A DNA stretch of 64,000 nt from NCBI GenBank assembly GCA_022376925.1, contig JAIOJX010000025.1, positions 183,705,801-183,769,800 of the forward strand, given 5' to 3'. This DNA comes from Tragulus kanchil. Taxonomy: Eukaryota; Chordata; Mammalia; Artiodactyla; Tragulidae. A model generated the notes under the pieces. The model saw only the letters and a list, made by a program, of their open reading frames with translations. It was not told the DNA's origin and made no database searches. Shown here in pieces: positions 32,880-44,004 of the stretch. Made by a program: the position numbers and the translations under genes. How positions within the stretch are numbered: position 1 is the stretch's first letter; each line of letters starts with the position of its first letter.

Positions 32880-33020
32880 GGAATGGCTAATTTTATATGT
32901 CAACTTGTCTCGGCCAAGGGGTGTGCAGATGTTGGTCAAACATTATTCTGAGTGTATCAGTAAAGGTGTTTCTGGGATGAGATTAACATTAGAATTGGGA
33001 AACTGGGTGAAGCAGATTGA
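32880..33020 (+). repeat. Ancient repeat end, same family as 44651-45632
   Basis: GCTAATTTTATATGTCAACTTG, GTTGGTCAAACATTATTCTGAG, GGTGTTTCTGGGATGAGATTAAC is the conserved end of an old mammalian element whose other end (GGTTCTCTGGAGAACC) is found at 45.6 kb. Only this part is here; 31699-31778 is its truncated duplicate. Confidence 0.6.
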
Positions 33021-33029
33021 CATTGATCT

Positions 33030-33120
33030 ACGTATCTACTTTTGTGCCACCACCATACAGTTTTGACTACTGTAACTTTGTAGTATGGTCTGCAGTCTGG
33101 GACTCTGATTCTTCCAGCTA
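33030..33120 (-). repeat. L1 fragment
   Basis: TTTGTGCCACCACCATACAG, TTTTGACTACTGTAACTTTGTAG and TCTGATTCTTCCAGCT resemble an antisense L1 segment well known in mammals. Copied at 34126-34216. Confidence 0.6.
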
Positions 33121-33790
33121 TCTTAAGGACTTGAAATAAAGTCATTAAACTAAATATATTAATAACTCTATTTCCAGTAATTTAGAGAACAGTGAGGGTC
33201 CATGACTTGATCTGGCAATAGAGATATACAGCATATACAACATCACCCTTAGATGCATTTACAAGAAGCAAGGATCTGATTATGATTTTGTACATAATAC
33301 TTTTAAACATTTTTTTCAAACTAACAAATAAAATTAGATTAGTTGATTATTTCCAATGTTACTGGACAAAGTGAAGAAAGAAAAAGATGAGCTCCAAGCT
33401 TCAGATTATCCACTCAGGTGCCATAATGTAAATGCCCTTAAACCTTCTATGTGTGTCCTGAAGGAGAAGCTTATTTCCTATAGCAGCAGGGCTGCCTTCC
33501 CCCTAAATCATCTCACTCATGTTCAACTCTCTGCAGCCCTATGGAAAATAGTAAAACTGAAAGAAACATCACATTCTTAGAAATTTAAGCCACCATCCAG
33601 GACCAGAAAGAAAGGATGGTGATTTCCATCACATAACCATTTAGCTTACTTATTTGCCCTGTGCAGAAGACAAATGGATCTTGGTAAATGACAGAGGTTT
33701 ATTGTAAGATTGTCAGTGAAGCAGAGGCTGATGTTTTTTGGAATTCCCTTGATTTTCCTATGATCCAGCAGATGTCAGCAATTTGGTTCC
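33121..33790. other. Nothing recognised
   Basis: AT-rich sequence without recognised gene or repeat, reproduced at 34217-34875. Confidence 0.5.
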
Positions 33791-33791
33791 A

Positions 33792-34123
33792 TTACTTCAT
33801 GGCAAATAGATGGGGGAAAAAGTGGAAACAGTGACAGACTTCATTTTCTTGGGCTCCAAAATCACTGTGGATAGTGACTGCCACCATGAAATTAAAAGAT
33901 GCTTGCTCCTTGGAAGGAAAGCTATGACAAACGTAGGCAGTGTAGTAAAAAGCAGAGACGTAACTTTGCTGACAAAGGTCTGTATACAAAGCCATGGTTT
34001 TTCAGTAGTCATCCACAGATGTGAGTTGGACCATAAAGTAGACTAAGCACCAAAGAATTGTGTTTCTGAACTGTAGTTCTGGAGAAGAGTCTTGGGAGTC
34101 CTTGGGACTACAAGAAGATCATA
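33792..34123 (+). mobile_element. BovB LINE fragment cut by duplication 10
   Basis: Begins near TTCATGGCAAATAGATGGGG and stops at 34123, where the duplicated L1 scrap begins. The continuation is only in the second copy. Confidence 0.88.
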
Positions 34124-34887
34124 CTACGTATCTACTTTTGTGCCACCACCATACAGTTTTGACTACTGTAACTTTGTAGTATGGTCTGCAGTCTGGGACT
34201 CTGATTCTTCCAGCTATCTTAAGGACTTGAAATAAAGTCATTAAACTAAATATATTAATAACTCTATTTCCAGTAATTTAGAGAACAGTGAGGGTCCATG
34301 ACTTGATCTGGCAATAGAGATATACAGCATATACAACATCACCCTTAGATGCATTTACAAGAAGCAAGGATCTGATTATGATTTTGTACATAATACTTTT
34401 AAACATTTTTTTCAAACTAACAAATAAAATTAGATTAGTTGATTATTTCCAATGTTACTGGACAAAGTGAAGAAAGAAAAAGATGAGCTCCAAGCTTCAG
34501 ATTATCCACTCAGGTGCCATAATGTAAATGCCCTTAAACCTTCTATGTGTGTCCTGAAGGAGAAGCTTATTTCCTATAGCAGCAGGGCTGCCTTCCCCCT
34601 AAATCATCTCACTCATGTTCAACTCTCTGCAGCCCTATGGAAAATAGTAAAACTGAAAGAAACATCACATTCTTAGAAATTTAAGCCACCATCCAGGACC
34701 AGAAAGAAAGGATGGTGATTTCCATCACATAACCATTTAGCTTACTTATTTGCCCTGTGCAGAAGACAAATGGATCTTGGTAAATGACAGAGGTTTATTG
34801 TAAGATTGTCAGTGAAGCAGAGGCTGATGTTTTTTGGAATTCCCTTGATTTTCCTATGATCCAGCAGATGTCAGCAATTTGGTTCCA

Positions 34888-35525
34888 TTACTTCATGGCA
34901 AATAGATGGGGGAAAAAGTGGAAACAGTGACAGACTTCATTTTCTTGGGCTCCAAAATCACTGTGGATAGTGACTGCCACCATGAAATTAAAAGATGCTT
35001 GCTCCTTGGAAGGAAAGCTATGACAAACGTAGGCAGTGTAGTAAAAAGCAGAGACGTAACTTTGCTGACAAAGGTCTGTATACAAAGCCATGGTTTTTTC
35101 AGTAGTCATCCACAGATGTGAGTTGGACCATAAAGTAGACTAAGCACCAAAGAATTGTGTTTCTGAACTGTAGTTCTGGAGAAGAGTCTTGGGAGTCCTT
35201 GGGACTACAAGAAGATCATACTAGTTAATCATAAAGAAAATCAACCATGAATATTCATCAGAAGAACTGATGCTGAAGTTGACGCTCCAATACTTTGGCC
35301 ACCTGATATGATGAGCTGACTTATTGGAAAAGACCCCGATGCTGAGAAAGATTGAGGGCAAGAGGAGAAAGGGGAGGTAGAGAATGAGATGGTTAGATGA
35401 CATCACTGAGTCAATGGACATGAGTTTGAGCAAACTCAAGGAGAACATGAGGACAGGGAACCTGGCATGTTGCAGTTCATGGGGCTCCAAAGAGTTGGAC
35501 TTGACTTATCAACTGAATAACACCA
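34888..35525 (+). mobile_element. BovB LINE 3' end (intact 3' part)
   Basis: Runs from the same start as the fragment at 33792 to the BovB terminus at CAACTGAATAACA. Diverged frames include MRWLDDITESMDMSLSKL. 5'-truncated, several stops and shifts, so inactive. Confidence 0.92.
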
Positions 35526-35840
35526 GCTGGAAGGAGAGAGTAATTCACTCCAATCCCTGGGAACTAGAGAGTCTTCCCACAGCACTGAGCCCAACTCTGT
35601 GGGTCTTTTCATGCTGGAACCCTCACACAGACTCTACGCCACCCATTCCCTGGAAGAGATGCATGAGCAGCGGTCAAGTATTGCAGGAAGGAATCAAGTG
35701 AGACCTTACTTGACAACATAGACAAGAGTTTCAGCGCTGTACTTCCTATTATGTATGCATGCATGTGTGCTAAGCTGCTTTAGTTATGTCTGACTCGTTG
35801 CAACTCTAGGGACTGGCTCTGAAAGGGCTTTACCTCAATT

Positions 35841-36125
35841 TGAGACTTGAACCCAGGGCCCAGACCTGATTGAACACTGCTCGGGACTTGAACCCACGTG
35901 GCTGGAGCTTGAATTTCAGCCAAAACCCTGTTTGGGACTTGAACCCACGTGACAGGGGCTTGAACCCACGTGACAGGGGCTTGAACCTAGCCAAAACCGG
36001 TTTGGGACTCGAACCCATGTGGCTAAGGCTTAACCCCAGCCAAAACCCTGCTTTGACTTGAACCCACATAGTCAGGACTCAATCCTGGCCAAAACCCTGT
36101 CTGGGACTCAAACCCACATGGCCGG
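35841..36125 (+). repeat. Degenerate repeats of about 50 bp in the LTR, with E-boxes
   Basis: Five to six units carry GGACTTGAACCCACGTGGC followed by a CTTGAA part and CCAAAACCCTGTTT. CACGTG is intact at 35895, 35946 and 35967. One unit has an additional 22-bp repeat (GTGACAGGGGCTTGAACCCAC). Confidence 0.85.
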
Positions 36126-36263
36126 GATTTAATTCAGCACTCACCTAACACCTGGACTCACTGAGGTTCAGGTTCCTCGTGCCTCAACGCAGATGGAATT
36201 CAGTGAGAGGCAGAGTGATAGCCAAGAAGAGGATTTACTAGGATAGGGTACTTGTAAGAGGTG

Positions 36264-36284
36264 CAGGCAGGCAGGCAGGCAGGA
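36264..36284 (+). repeat. (GGCA)n microsatellite in the LTR
   Basis: About five GCAG/GGCA units within the LTR, upstream of the TATA-like sequence. Confidence 0.85.
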
Positions 36285-36877
36285 AAGCTCTGCTCTGCTC
36301 TCTTTCAATTGAGTGGGCAGCCATATATACAGGATGGTAGAAGACCGCCCCCCTCAAGTAGACGCAGATGCAGAACATACCTCATTGGTTGTTTCTTCAC
36401 CAGCTCCTCCTTCCTCAGCTGTTTATACCTAGTCAAGCCTGCTTTACTGAACAAGGAGCAGCTCTCCTGAGTTATCATCAACTCGCTGGCCTCCCAACCT
36501 TTCTCAGGTGTCTCCCTTCCCCTACTAGGACTCTACAACCACCTACCTATTCTACTCTGTCCCTATCAGCTCCTCTGTCTGTGGGATTCTCCAGACAACA
36601 GTGCTGGAGTCGGTTGCCATGGCCTCCTCCAGAGGATCCTCCTGACCCAGGGATCAACCCACATTTCTTGTGTCACCCATGTTGGCAGACAGATTCTTCA
36701 CCACAGATGCCGCCTGAGAAGTCTTATATTATGTATAATATATTCAGACAAGACTGAAGGATCAATCTGTTTTTAAAAGCTGTTTAGTAGTTTTCTGATT
36801 GTAATAGTAGTAATTGTCATTATAAAACTTTTCTTATTTTTATTTAAAAGGTCATTTACTCTTCCCTGTATTATACT

Positions 36878-37055
36878 AGTTTTGTTTTGAAGTATGGTTG
36901 ATTTACAGTGCTGTGTTAGCTTCAAAAATACAACAAAGTGATTCAGTTATACATATGTAACAATTATATATATTCTTTTTCAGATTTTTTCCATTATAGG
37001 TTATTACAAGATATTGAATATACTGTATTATATAGTAGGTCCTTGTTGTTCATCA
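36878..37055 (-). mobile_element. L1 3' UTR terminal fragment
   Basis: TTTTGAAGTATGGTTGATTTACAG, ACAAAGTGATTCAGTTATACATATG, TTTTTCAGATTTTTTCCATTATAGG and AGTAGGTCCTTGTTG give the reverse L1 tail in the expected order. Confidence 0.85.
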
Positions 37056-37667
37056 TCTCATATAGAGCATTTTAAATATTATGAAAATTAACAGACAATA
37101 AAGAGGAAATTGAAAATCAGTGATTCTATCACCCAGAGAAATAATTGCTAACACTTTGACATATTCTTTCCTGGGATTATTTATGCATATGTAGATTATA
37201 TGTGATTAAGATTATATATAAAATTTTATATCTTTTTCATTTATGTGTATGATCATTTTCTTATATCATTAATAGTAATATATTTTCTTATATTATTAAT
37301 CTTATTCTAGTTTATAGGATTATCCTGATTGATTTGAAATGTTTCCTTATAATTGGATCTTTTAGGAAATTTCTAATCATTTGCTTTTTGAATAATACTG
37401 AGATGAATATTCAGTGTAAATCTTCAACTTTTATATGGTTTCCTTTAGGCCAAGTCCTTTGAGATGCAGACACAAGACAGGATTAAAAATGCAGGAGATT
37501 TATTAGGGGAAGTCCTTGTGGGAAATGAGGGAGGAGCTGGGTATAGACTGAGCTACACCAGAAAGAGGCGCGTCTAACCCCTGCAGAGGAGAGAGGATGG
37601 GAGGAAGGTTGAATGGAAGAGCCTCAGTCTGAAGTGCAGTTCTAAGAAAATTCCAAATGTTCAGTGG
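37056..37667. other. AT-rich, possible old L1 or LTR pieces, not assigned
   Basis: TCACCCAGAGAAATAATTGCTAACAC at 37130 resembles an old L1 or other ancient repeat, and GCAGGAGATTTATTAGGGGAAG at 37492 resembles an LTR end. Neither is enough for a family call. No gene. Confidence 0.35.
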
Positions 37668-37877
37668 GCCTTGCATGTGTACATACTGAGTAGTATTCAA
37701 CTCTTTGTGACCTCATAGACTGTAGCCTGGAGGCTCCTCTGTCCATGGGATTGTCCAGGCAAGAATATTGAAGTGGGTTGCCATTTCCTCCTCCAGGGAA
37801 TCTTCCCAACCCAAGAATCGAACCCACGTCTGCATCGGCAGGAGGATTCGTTACCACTGAGCCACCTGGGCAGTCCC
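37668..37877 (-). mobile_element. Bov-tA-type SINE
   Basis: CAACTCTTTGTGACCTCATAGAC, GGCTCCTCTGTCCATGGG, TCCCAACCCAAGAATCGAACCC and GAGCCACCTGGGCAG. TCAGTGG flanks both ends (about 37661 and 37877). Confidence 0.9.
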
Positions 37878-38000
37878 TCAGTGGACGTACTGAAGCCAGA
37901 GTTGCCCAGCAGAGAAGTCCTGCACCTCCTTCCAGGAGCAGCCTGACCAGGTGCTCTGCTGTCCTCAGTCACTGGCTAGTGCAGCCCATGGCCAGAGCGG

Positions 38001-40148
38001 CCTGCGCTGGGCAGCAATGGTGGATTTCAGAGCACAGCAGCTGGGGCTGTCAATTGATGCTGCTCCTGGCCAAGACGCTGAGGACATTTTCATGGCCACC
38101 GTGGGAGACAGTCCCACAAATGCGATTCTAAAAGCTAACCCCATTTCAAGTTCTCTGCATAAGATTGAAAATGAGTTTTCTATTTGATAAACATTCTCAA
38201 TTATGACTACAAAAATACTTTTTTTGAAAAATATCCCTAACCTCTCTAGTTTTAGGACCGTGTCTGCCTTCTCAGAGACCCCTCCGTGGTCGGGTTCCTG
38301 ACATCTCTTAGGAAAATCCTTGCGGTCATCTTCTGACCATTCTCTCTACTTCTGGACATTCCATTTATGTTTCCAAGTTCAGTACTGATGGTCAGGATTT
38401 CAACTTGCATTTGTTGGGAGGTGGCAGAGGGCACACAGTTCGACCTGTAATGCTGGGATACTGTAGAAAATTTTCTCAGTTAATAGCAAGAAGATAATAA
38501 CATAGGTTTTAAGTAAAGCTGAATGTATTCCACTTAAAGTATTCTTCTTTTTCTAATATTATGTCCTCTTATCCTTTTAGTATTAAAATGTTTTTGTTTT
38601 AGTAAATGATAGTGAAAGTAAATAATATAGCATTCCTTTTTTCAGAAGAAAAAATGAGATTCTGGCCACTTTTGGAAACACGTATAAAATTCTACTTATT
38701 CGTAAAGAATAGACTCCCAAATCTGTTGTTTATATGTCTTTATTAAGAAAACAAATTGTGTTGACATCTACAGAAAAATGTATTTTTTGGTGCTTAATTT
38801 ATATCTGAACGTTAACTAATGCCAAAGTAGGACTTTTAAAGGACTAAAAACAAGTAATTATTGTTTATTTCTTAGCAATATAATTTTGGAAAAATCATTC
38901 TAAAATTATTGTGTACAATTTTCAGTGATAATGATGGGCTTGAGCATTCTTTACTATCTTGGTGAATCATATTGTAACACAGAGATTAGATTTTTTAAAC
39001 TAGGTTCTAAGTTCAAAAATTTCAACACTTGATTATCATAGTTGTCAGGATTGAAAAAGTGAAAAGACTGATTACATTTGGTGACGTCCTGCGCTGGGCA
39101 GCAATGGTGGATTCAGAGCACAGCAGCTGGGGCTGTCAATTGATGCTGCTCCTGGCCAAGACGCTGAGGACATTTTCATGGCCACCGTGGGAGACAGTCC
39201 CACAAATGCGATTCTAAAAGCTAACCCCATTTCAAGTTCTCTGCATAAGATTGAAAATGAGTTTTCTATTTGATAAACATTCTCAATTATGACTACAAAA
39301 ATACTTTTTTTGAAAAATATCCCTAACCTCTCTAGTTTTAGGACCGTGTCTGCCTTCTCAGAGACCCCTCCGTGGTCGGGTTCCTGACATCTCTTAGGAA
39401 AATCCTTGCGGTCATCTTCTGACCATTCTCTCTACTTCTGGACATTCCATTTATGTTTCCAAGTTCAGTACTGATGGTCAGGATTTCAACTTGCATTTGT
39501 TGGGAGGTGGCAGAGGGCACACAGTTCGACCTGTAATGCTGGGATACTGTAGAAAATTTTCTCAGTTAATAGCAAGAAGATAATAACATAGGTTTTAAGT
39601 AAAGCTGAATGTATTCCACTTAAAGTATTCTTCTTTTTCTAATATTATGTCCTCTTATCCTTTTAGTATTAAAATGTTTTTGTTTTAGTAAATGATAGTG
39701 AAAGTAAATAATATAGCATTCCTTTTTTCAGAAGAAAAAATGAGATTCTGGCCACTTTTGGAAACACGTATAAAATTCTACTTATTCGTAAAGAATAGAC
39801 TCCCAAATCTGTTGTTTATATGTCTTTATTAAGAAAACAAATTGTGTTGACATCTACAGAAAAATGTATTTTTTGGTGCTTAATTTATATCTGAACGTTA
39901 ACTAATGCCAAAGTAGGACTTTTAAAGGACTAAAAACAAGTAATTATTGTTTATTTCTTAGCAATATAATTTTGGAAAAATCATTCTAAAATTATTGTGT
40001 ACAATTTTTCAGTGATAATGATGGGCTTGAGCATTCTTTACTATCTTGGTGAATCATATTGTAACACAGAGATTAGATTTTTTTAAACTAGGTTCTAAGT
40101 TCAAAAAAATTTTAACACTTGATTATCATAGTTGTCAGGATTGAAAAA
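38001..40148. repeat. Tandem duplication 11 (period 1,086-1,090 bp)
   Basis: 38001-39058 recurs at 39088-40148 over a 29-bp join (39059-39087). Differences are homopolymer lengths (GGATTTCAG versus GGATTCAG; several A and T runs). The region is AT-rich and I recognise no repeat at the breakpoints. Its right end overlaps the next duplication. Confidence 0.94.
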
Positions 40149-40230
40149 TTGCTTTGGAAAAGCACACATCATGCAATATGTATTTGGAAAGGCATTTATG
40201 GTTATTGATAATGGATATACAAATTCACAT
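38001..40230. other. Unique-derived AT-rich region, no feature besides the duplication
   Basis: No gene or repeat recognised. Every frame is doubled by the 1,086-bp duplication and none has recognisable homology. Confidence 0.45.
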
Positions 40231-40244
40231 TTTAAATAGCATTC

Positions 40245-40558
40245 TTTTTTTTTTTTTTTATCTTTTGGTGGGTGGGGTGGGGAGGGAGGGGGATGGGCAG
40301 GCCACTTCTATTGGTCTTTCATTTCTCTATCTTCATCTGTCTTTGTTCTTTGACTCCTGTGGGCCTCACATCGCGGTGGCCTCTGTTGTCACAGAGAGCC
40401 AGCTCTGGGTGCACGTGCGCCAGAGCTCCAGCTCGGTAATTGGACACATCAGTCCAGCTGCTCCGTAGCACATGGGATCTTCCCAGGCCAGGGATCGAAC
40501 CGGTGCCCCTTGCACTGCAAGGCAGTGTCCTTACCCACTGGACCACCAGGGGAAGCCC
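40245..40558 (-). mobile_element. CHR-type SINE with target duplication
   Basis: Antisense CHR: poly-T, GGCAGGCCACTTCTATTGG, CGGTGGCCTCTGTTG, GGGATCGAACCGG (B box) and CCACTGGACCACCAGGGGAAGCCC. Flanked by AAATAGCATTCT and AAGTAGCATTCT (40234 and 40559). Low divergence from the copy at 263-595, so one of the younger CHR insertions here. Confidence 0.88.
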
Positions 40559-41339
40559 AAGTAGCATTCTTGATAGTACCATATTTGGAGTTGAGCAGAT
40601 CAGCAGTTTTATTATTTTAAACCCTATGTATTTATCTTGATTTGTAGGTCCAGTAAAGTGACAGCATAAATACAATGAAATATTAAAGCTAAATGTCTTT
40701 CCTATTTTTTGTTGAAATTAGAAAATCACCATTAGGCAGACACCACAGCAAATACTGCTGCAGGAAGGGCCCAGTGATGGGAGATACACTTGGTGGTAAG
40801 GGTGGAATGAGGACAGGTCATATGCATACTTTCAAAATCTCTCTCCACCACAAACGTTTTAATCGCTGAAAAAAAATCGGTAATTTTTACAGTGGACCTG
40901 GCAGGCGTCGTTTATATGTCTTTATTAAGAAAACAAATTGTGTTGACATCTACAGAAAAATGTATTTTTTGGTGCTTAATTTATATCTGAACGTTAACTA
41001 ATGCCAAAGTAGGACTTTTAAAGGACTAAAAACAAGTAATTATTGTTTATTTCTTAGCAATATAATTTTGGAAAAATCATTCTAAAATTATTGTGTACAA
41101 TTTTTCAGTGATAATGATGGGCTTGAGCATTCTTTACTATCTTGGTGAATCATATTGTAACACAGAGATTAGATTTTTTTAAACTAGGTTCTAAGTTCAA
41201 AAAATTTCAACACTTGATTATCATAGTTGTCAGGATTGAAAAATTGCTTTGGAAAAGCACACATCATGCAATATGTATTTGGAAAGGCATTTATGGTTAT
41301 TGATAATGGATATACAAATTCACATTTTAAATAGCATTC

Positions 41340-41654
41340 TTTTTTTTTTTTTTTATCTTTTGGTGGGTGGGGTGGGGAGGGAGGGGGATGGGCAGGCCAC
41401 TTCTATTGGTCTTTCATTTCTCTATCTTCATCTGTCTTTGTTCTTTGACTCCTGTGGGCCTCACATCGCGGTGGCCTCTGTTGTCACAGAGAGCCAGCTC
41501 TGGGTGCACGTGCGCCAGAGCTCCAGCTCGGTAATTGGACACATCAGTCCAGCTGCTCCGTAGCACATGGGATCTTCCCAGGCCAGGGATCGAACCGGTG
41601 CCCCTTGCACTGCAAGGCAGTGTCCTTACCCACTGGACCACCAGGGGAAGCCCA
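41340..41654 (-). mobile_element. CHR-type SINE, copy by duplication 12
   Basis: Same insertion as 40245-40558, displaced 1,095 bp, including its target duplication. Confidence 0.88.
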
Positions 41655-42089
41655 AGTAGCATTCTTGATAGTACCATATTTGGAGTTGAGCAGATCAGCA
41701 GTTTTATTATTTTAAACCCTATGTATTTATCTTGATTTGTAGGTCCAGTAAAGTGACAGCATAAATACAATGAAATATTAAAGCTAAATGTCTTTCCTAT
41801 TTTTTGTTGAAATTAGAAAATCACCATTAGGCAGACACCACAGCAAATACTGCTGCAGGAAGGGCCCAGTGATGGGAGATACACTTGGTGGTAAGGGTGG
41901 AATGAGGACAGGTCATATGCATACTTTCAAAATCTCTCTCCACCACAAACGTTTTAATCGCTGAAAAAAAATCGGTAATTTTTACAGTGGACCTGGCAGG
42001 CGTCGTCTTAATCAAGGGATCAAAGTTAGAATGAACAGTGATAAGACACAGGGACTGCATGTCACACTTGATACAGTGACCTGAGAAGG

Positions 42090-42520
42090 GCATATCACGT
42101 CTATGAATTTCTTGCCAAAAAATGGATGACCTTAGACAAATCACAAGAAAATATCAGACAGACTCAAATGGAAAAAGCTTCTGCAAAATGAGTGATCCCT
42201 TGTCTTAAGAAAAACAAAGGCTGGGGAACCATGAGAGGTGGAAGGAGACAGAGGAAACCTAGCAAATGAATTAATATGAAATTCTGAATAAGGTCCTGAA
42301 CCAGAGAAAAAATATTGTTAGGGAAACTGGCAAAATTCAGATTAGGTTTATAGAGCACTTGACATTTTATCAGTGTAGTTTCCTGGTTTAGATCACTTCA
42401 GTATCATTACACAAGATGTTACTATTAGGTGAAGGTGGGAAAAGCATACTTAAGAACTCTCTGCATTATTTTTGCAACTTTTTTTTGTGTTTTTTTAATT
42501 AAAAAAATGTATATATACTA
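42090..42520 (+). repeat. Ancient interspersed repeat 3' part, family not fixed
   Basis: GACCTTAGACAAATCACAAGAAAATATCAGA, AAAACAAAGGCTGGGGAACC, AAGGTCCTGAACCAGAG and GTTTCCTGGTTTAGATCAC match an old mammalian element by order of motifs. Not coding. Part is duplicated at 43501-43680. Confidence 0.5.
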
Positions 42521-42609
42521 ATTGAATTTGGACTATTACCTTCCAATGCCTGGAGGATTTCCTGCCTCATCCACGTGCAAGACCCTGCTCTGTGAAGTCC
42601 TCAAACTTT

Positions 42610-42847
42610 TATTGGTTTATTTGTTTGTTTTCTTTATTCCTTGGCCTGTGCAGGCCTCCCATTCTAGAGGCCCCCCTTGCTGCAGGGCACCGGCTCCGGG
42701 TGCTCGCGCTTCAGAGCGCCAGCCCGCAACTGGACACACCAGTCCAGCCGCTCCTCAGCACATGGGATCCTCCTGGGCCAGGGACTGAACTGGCGCCCCC
42801 CACACCGCAAGGTGGACATCCCACCCACTGGACCACCAGGGAAGCTC
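42610..42847 (-). mobile_element. CHR-type SINE with perfect 15-bp target duplication
   Basis: GGTTTATTTGTTTG tail, GGCACCGGCTCCGGGTGC, CAGTCCAGCCGCTCC, GGACTGAACTGGCGCC and CCACTGGACCACCAGGGAAGC. AAGTCCTCAAACTTT occurs at 42595-42609 and 42848-42862. Confidence 0.93.
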
Positions 42848-42862
42848 AAGTCCTCAAACTTT

Positions 42863-43492
42863 ATCTTCTGCTGCAGACTGTGCTTCCGTGCACCAATGCT
42901 CTCGCATAAGTTATTCTTACCATCAGAAGTTCACTTTGAGGTATTTGAATGCATCCTGTATGTAAAGGCAGTTGATGCCTACAATTGTTGAGCCGAATGC
43001 CCTCACGACCAACCTACCTCTCCTTCTGGGTGGTGGAACATCTTTGCTAAAAGGCTCTCGAGACGTGCTAACTGAACTTACCAAAAATGCACAGATGAAG
43101 AACAAGTCCTATATTCTGACGTTTCTTTTGGAGTTGAAGAAAGACATTCCAAGACACCAAATAATTCACGCCCTTTTGAGTAAGGTGACTCAGGCATGTC
43201 TGTTGCACACTAAAGGAACATTTGCTCTGGCTCTTCTTAGCCACATCCCTCAATTTAGTGGACAGAAAAGCATTTTTCTTTGACAGATTCATTGTGTTGC
43301 CCAAGCTGAGTCTAAATCAGCGTCAGCGGTGAGGTCTGTGGAGAAGATGGGGTGGATGGTGTTCCTCCTCAAGAGCATTCTCGACAAGTAGGTTGTCGTG
43401 ATGGCCCATTTCTCTTTCAACGAGTCCGGGTGACAAGACACCCAGGACATATGATCCAATGCTATTCTATGTGTTTCTGTAAGGCTGGTTAT
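42863..43492. other. Unassigned region; 103-codon frame not accepted as a gene
   Basis: A plus-strand frame at 42972-43283 starts MMPTIVEPNALTT and could suggest an old processed gene, but I recognise no family, no intron signals and no poly-A tail. A minus frame overlaps it. The second copy shows a 1-bp difference that shortens it. Confidence 0.3.
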
Positions 43493-43766
43493 TCAAAAAT
43501 TTAGGTTTATAGAGCACTTGACATTTTATCAGTGTAGTTTCCTGGTTTAGATCACTTCAGTATCATTACACAAGATGTTACTATTAGGTGAAGGTGGGAA
43601 AAGCATACTTAAGAACTCTCTGCATTATTTTTGCAACTTTTTTTTGTGTTTTTTTAATTAAAAATGTATATATACTAATTGAATTTGGACTATTACCTTC
43701 CAATGCCTGGAGGATTTCCTGCCTCATCCACGTGCAAGACCCTGCTCTGTGAAGTCCTCAAACTTT

Positions 43767-44004
43767 TATTGGTTTATTTGTTTGTTTTCTTTATTCCTTG
43801 GCCTGTGCAGGCCTCCCATTCTAGAGGCCCCCCTTGCTGCAGGGCACCGGCTCCGGGTGCTCGCGCTTCAGAGCGCCAGCCCGCAACTGGACACACCAGT
43901 CCAGCCGCTCCTCAGCACATGGGATCCTCCTGGGCCAGGGACTGAACTGGCGCCCCCCACACCGCAAGGTGGACATCCCACCCACTGGACCACCAGGGAA
44001 GCTC
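43767..44004 (-). mobile_element. CHR-type SINE, copy by duplication 13
   Basis: Same insertion as 42610-42847; the 15-bp target duplication is reproduced at 43752-43766 and 44005-44019. Confidence 0.93.

Larger units (their letters stand above)
30628..32959. repeat. Tandem duplication 9 (period 1,181-1,183 bp, the longest)
   Basis: 30628-31778 recurs at 31811-32959 across a 32-bp join. Differences are one C in a C-run, GGCCGG versus GGCGG, and ACCACCTGG versus CACCATCTGG in the SINE. The block holds L2-like sequence and a minus-strand SINE with a 13-bp target duplication, both reproduced. Confidence 0.94.
33028..35220. repeat. Tandem duplication 10 (period 1,096 bp)
   Basis: 33028-34123 recurs at 34124-35220 with no spacer and CTA shared at the join. 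The left breakpoint lies in an L1 scrap, the right breakpoint inside a BovB 3' end, so the left copy of BovB is abruptly truncated. The visible difference is one T in a T-run. Confidence 0.94.
35820..36568. mobile_element. Probable solo LTR of an endogenous retrovirus
   Basis: A 749-bp block starts TGAAAGGGC and ends CCCTATCA, with GCTC directly on either side (35816-35819 and 36569-36572). It contains a repeated region and a TATA-like CATATATAC at 36322-36330. No gag, pol or env sequence is present. TG...CA ends, size and 4-bp target duplication fit a class I-like solo LTR; the family name is not known to me. Confidence 0.65.
35756..36726 (-). mobile_element. Bov-A-type SINE interrupted by an LTR
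   Basis: The tail part (GTGCTAAGCTGCTTTAGTTATGTC) is at 35764-35819 and the rest (GCTCCTCTGTCTGTGGGATTC to CACAGATGCCGCC) at 36569-36726. TATTATGTA lies at both outer ends (35747-35755 and 36727-36735), which shows it was one insertion before the LTR arrived. Confidence 0.85.
39814..42005. repeat. Tandem duplication 12 (period 1,095-1,096 bp)
   Basis: 39814-40909 recurs at 40910-42005 with no spacer. Because it overlaps duplication 11, the sequence at 38728-39058, 39814-40148 and 40910-41244 exists three times. It reproduces a whole minus-strand CHR SINE with its target duplication. Confidence 0.94.

Noticed and set aside
42972..43283. 103-codon plus-strand frame (MMPTIVEPNALTT...) as a possible gene or processed pseudogene
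   Set aside because: No recognised family, no poly-A tail or target duplication, overlapped by an antisense frame, and shortened by a small indel in the second copy.
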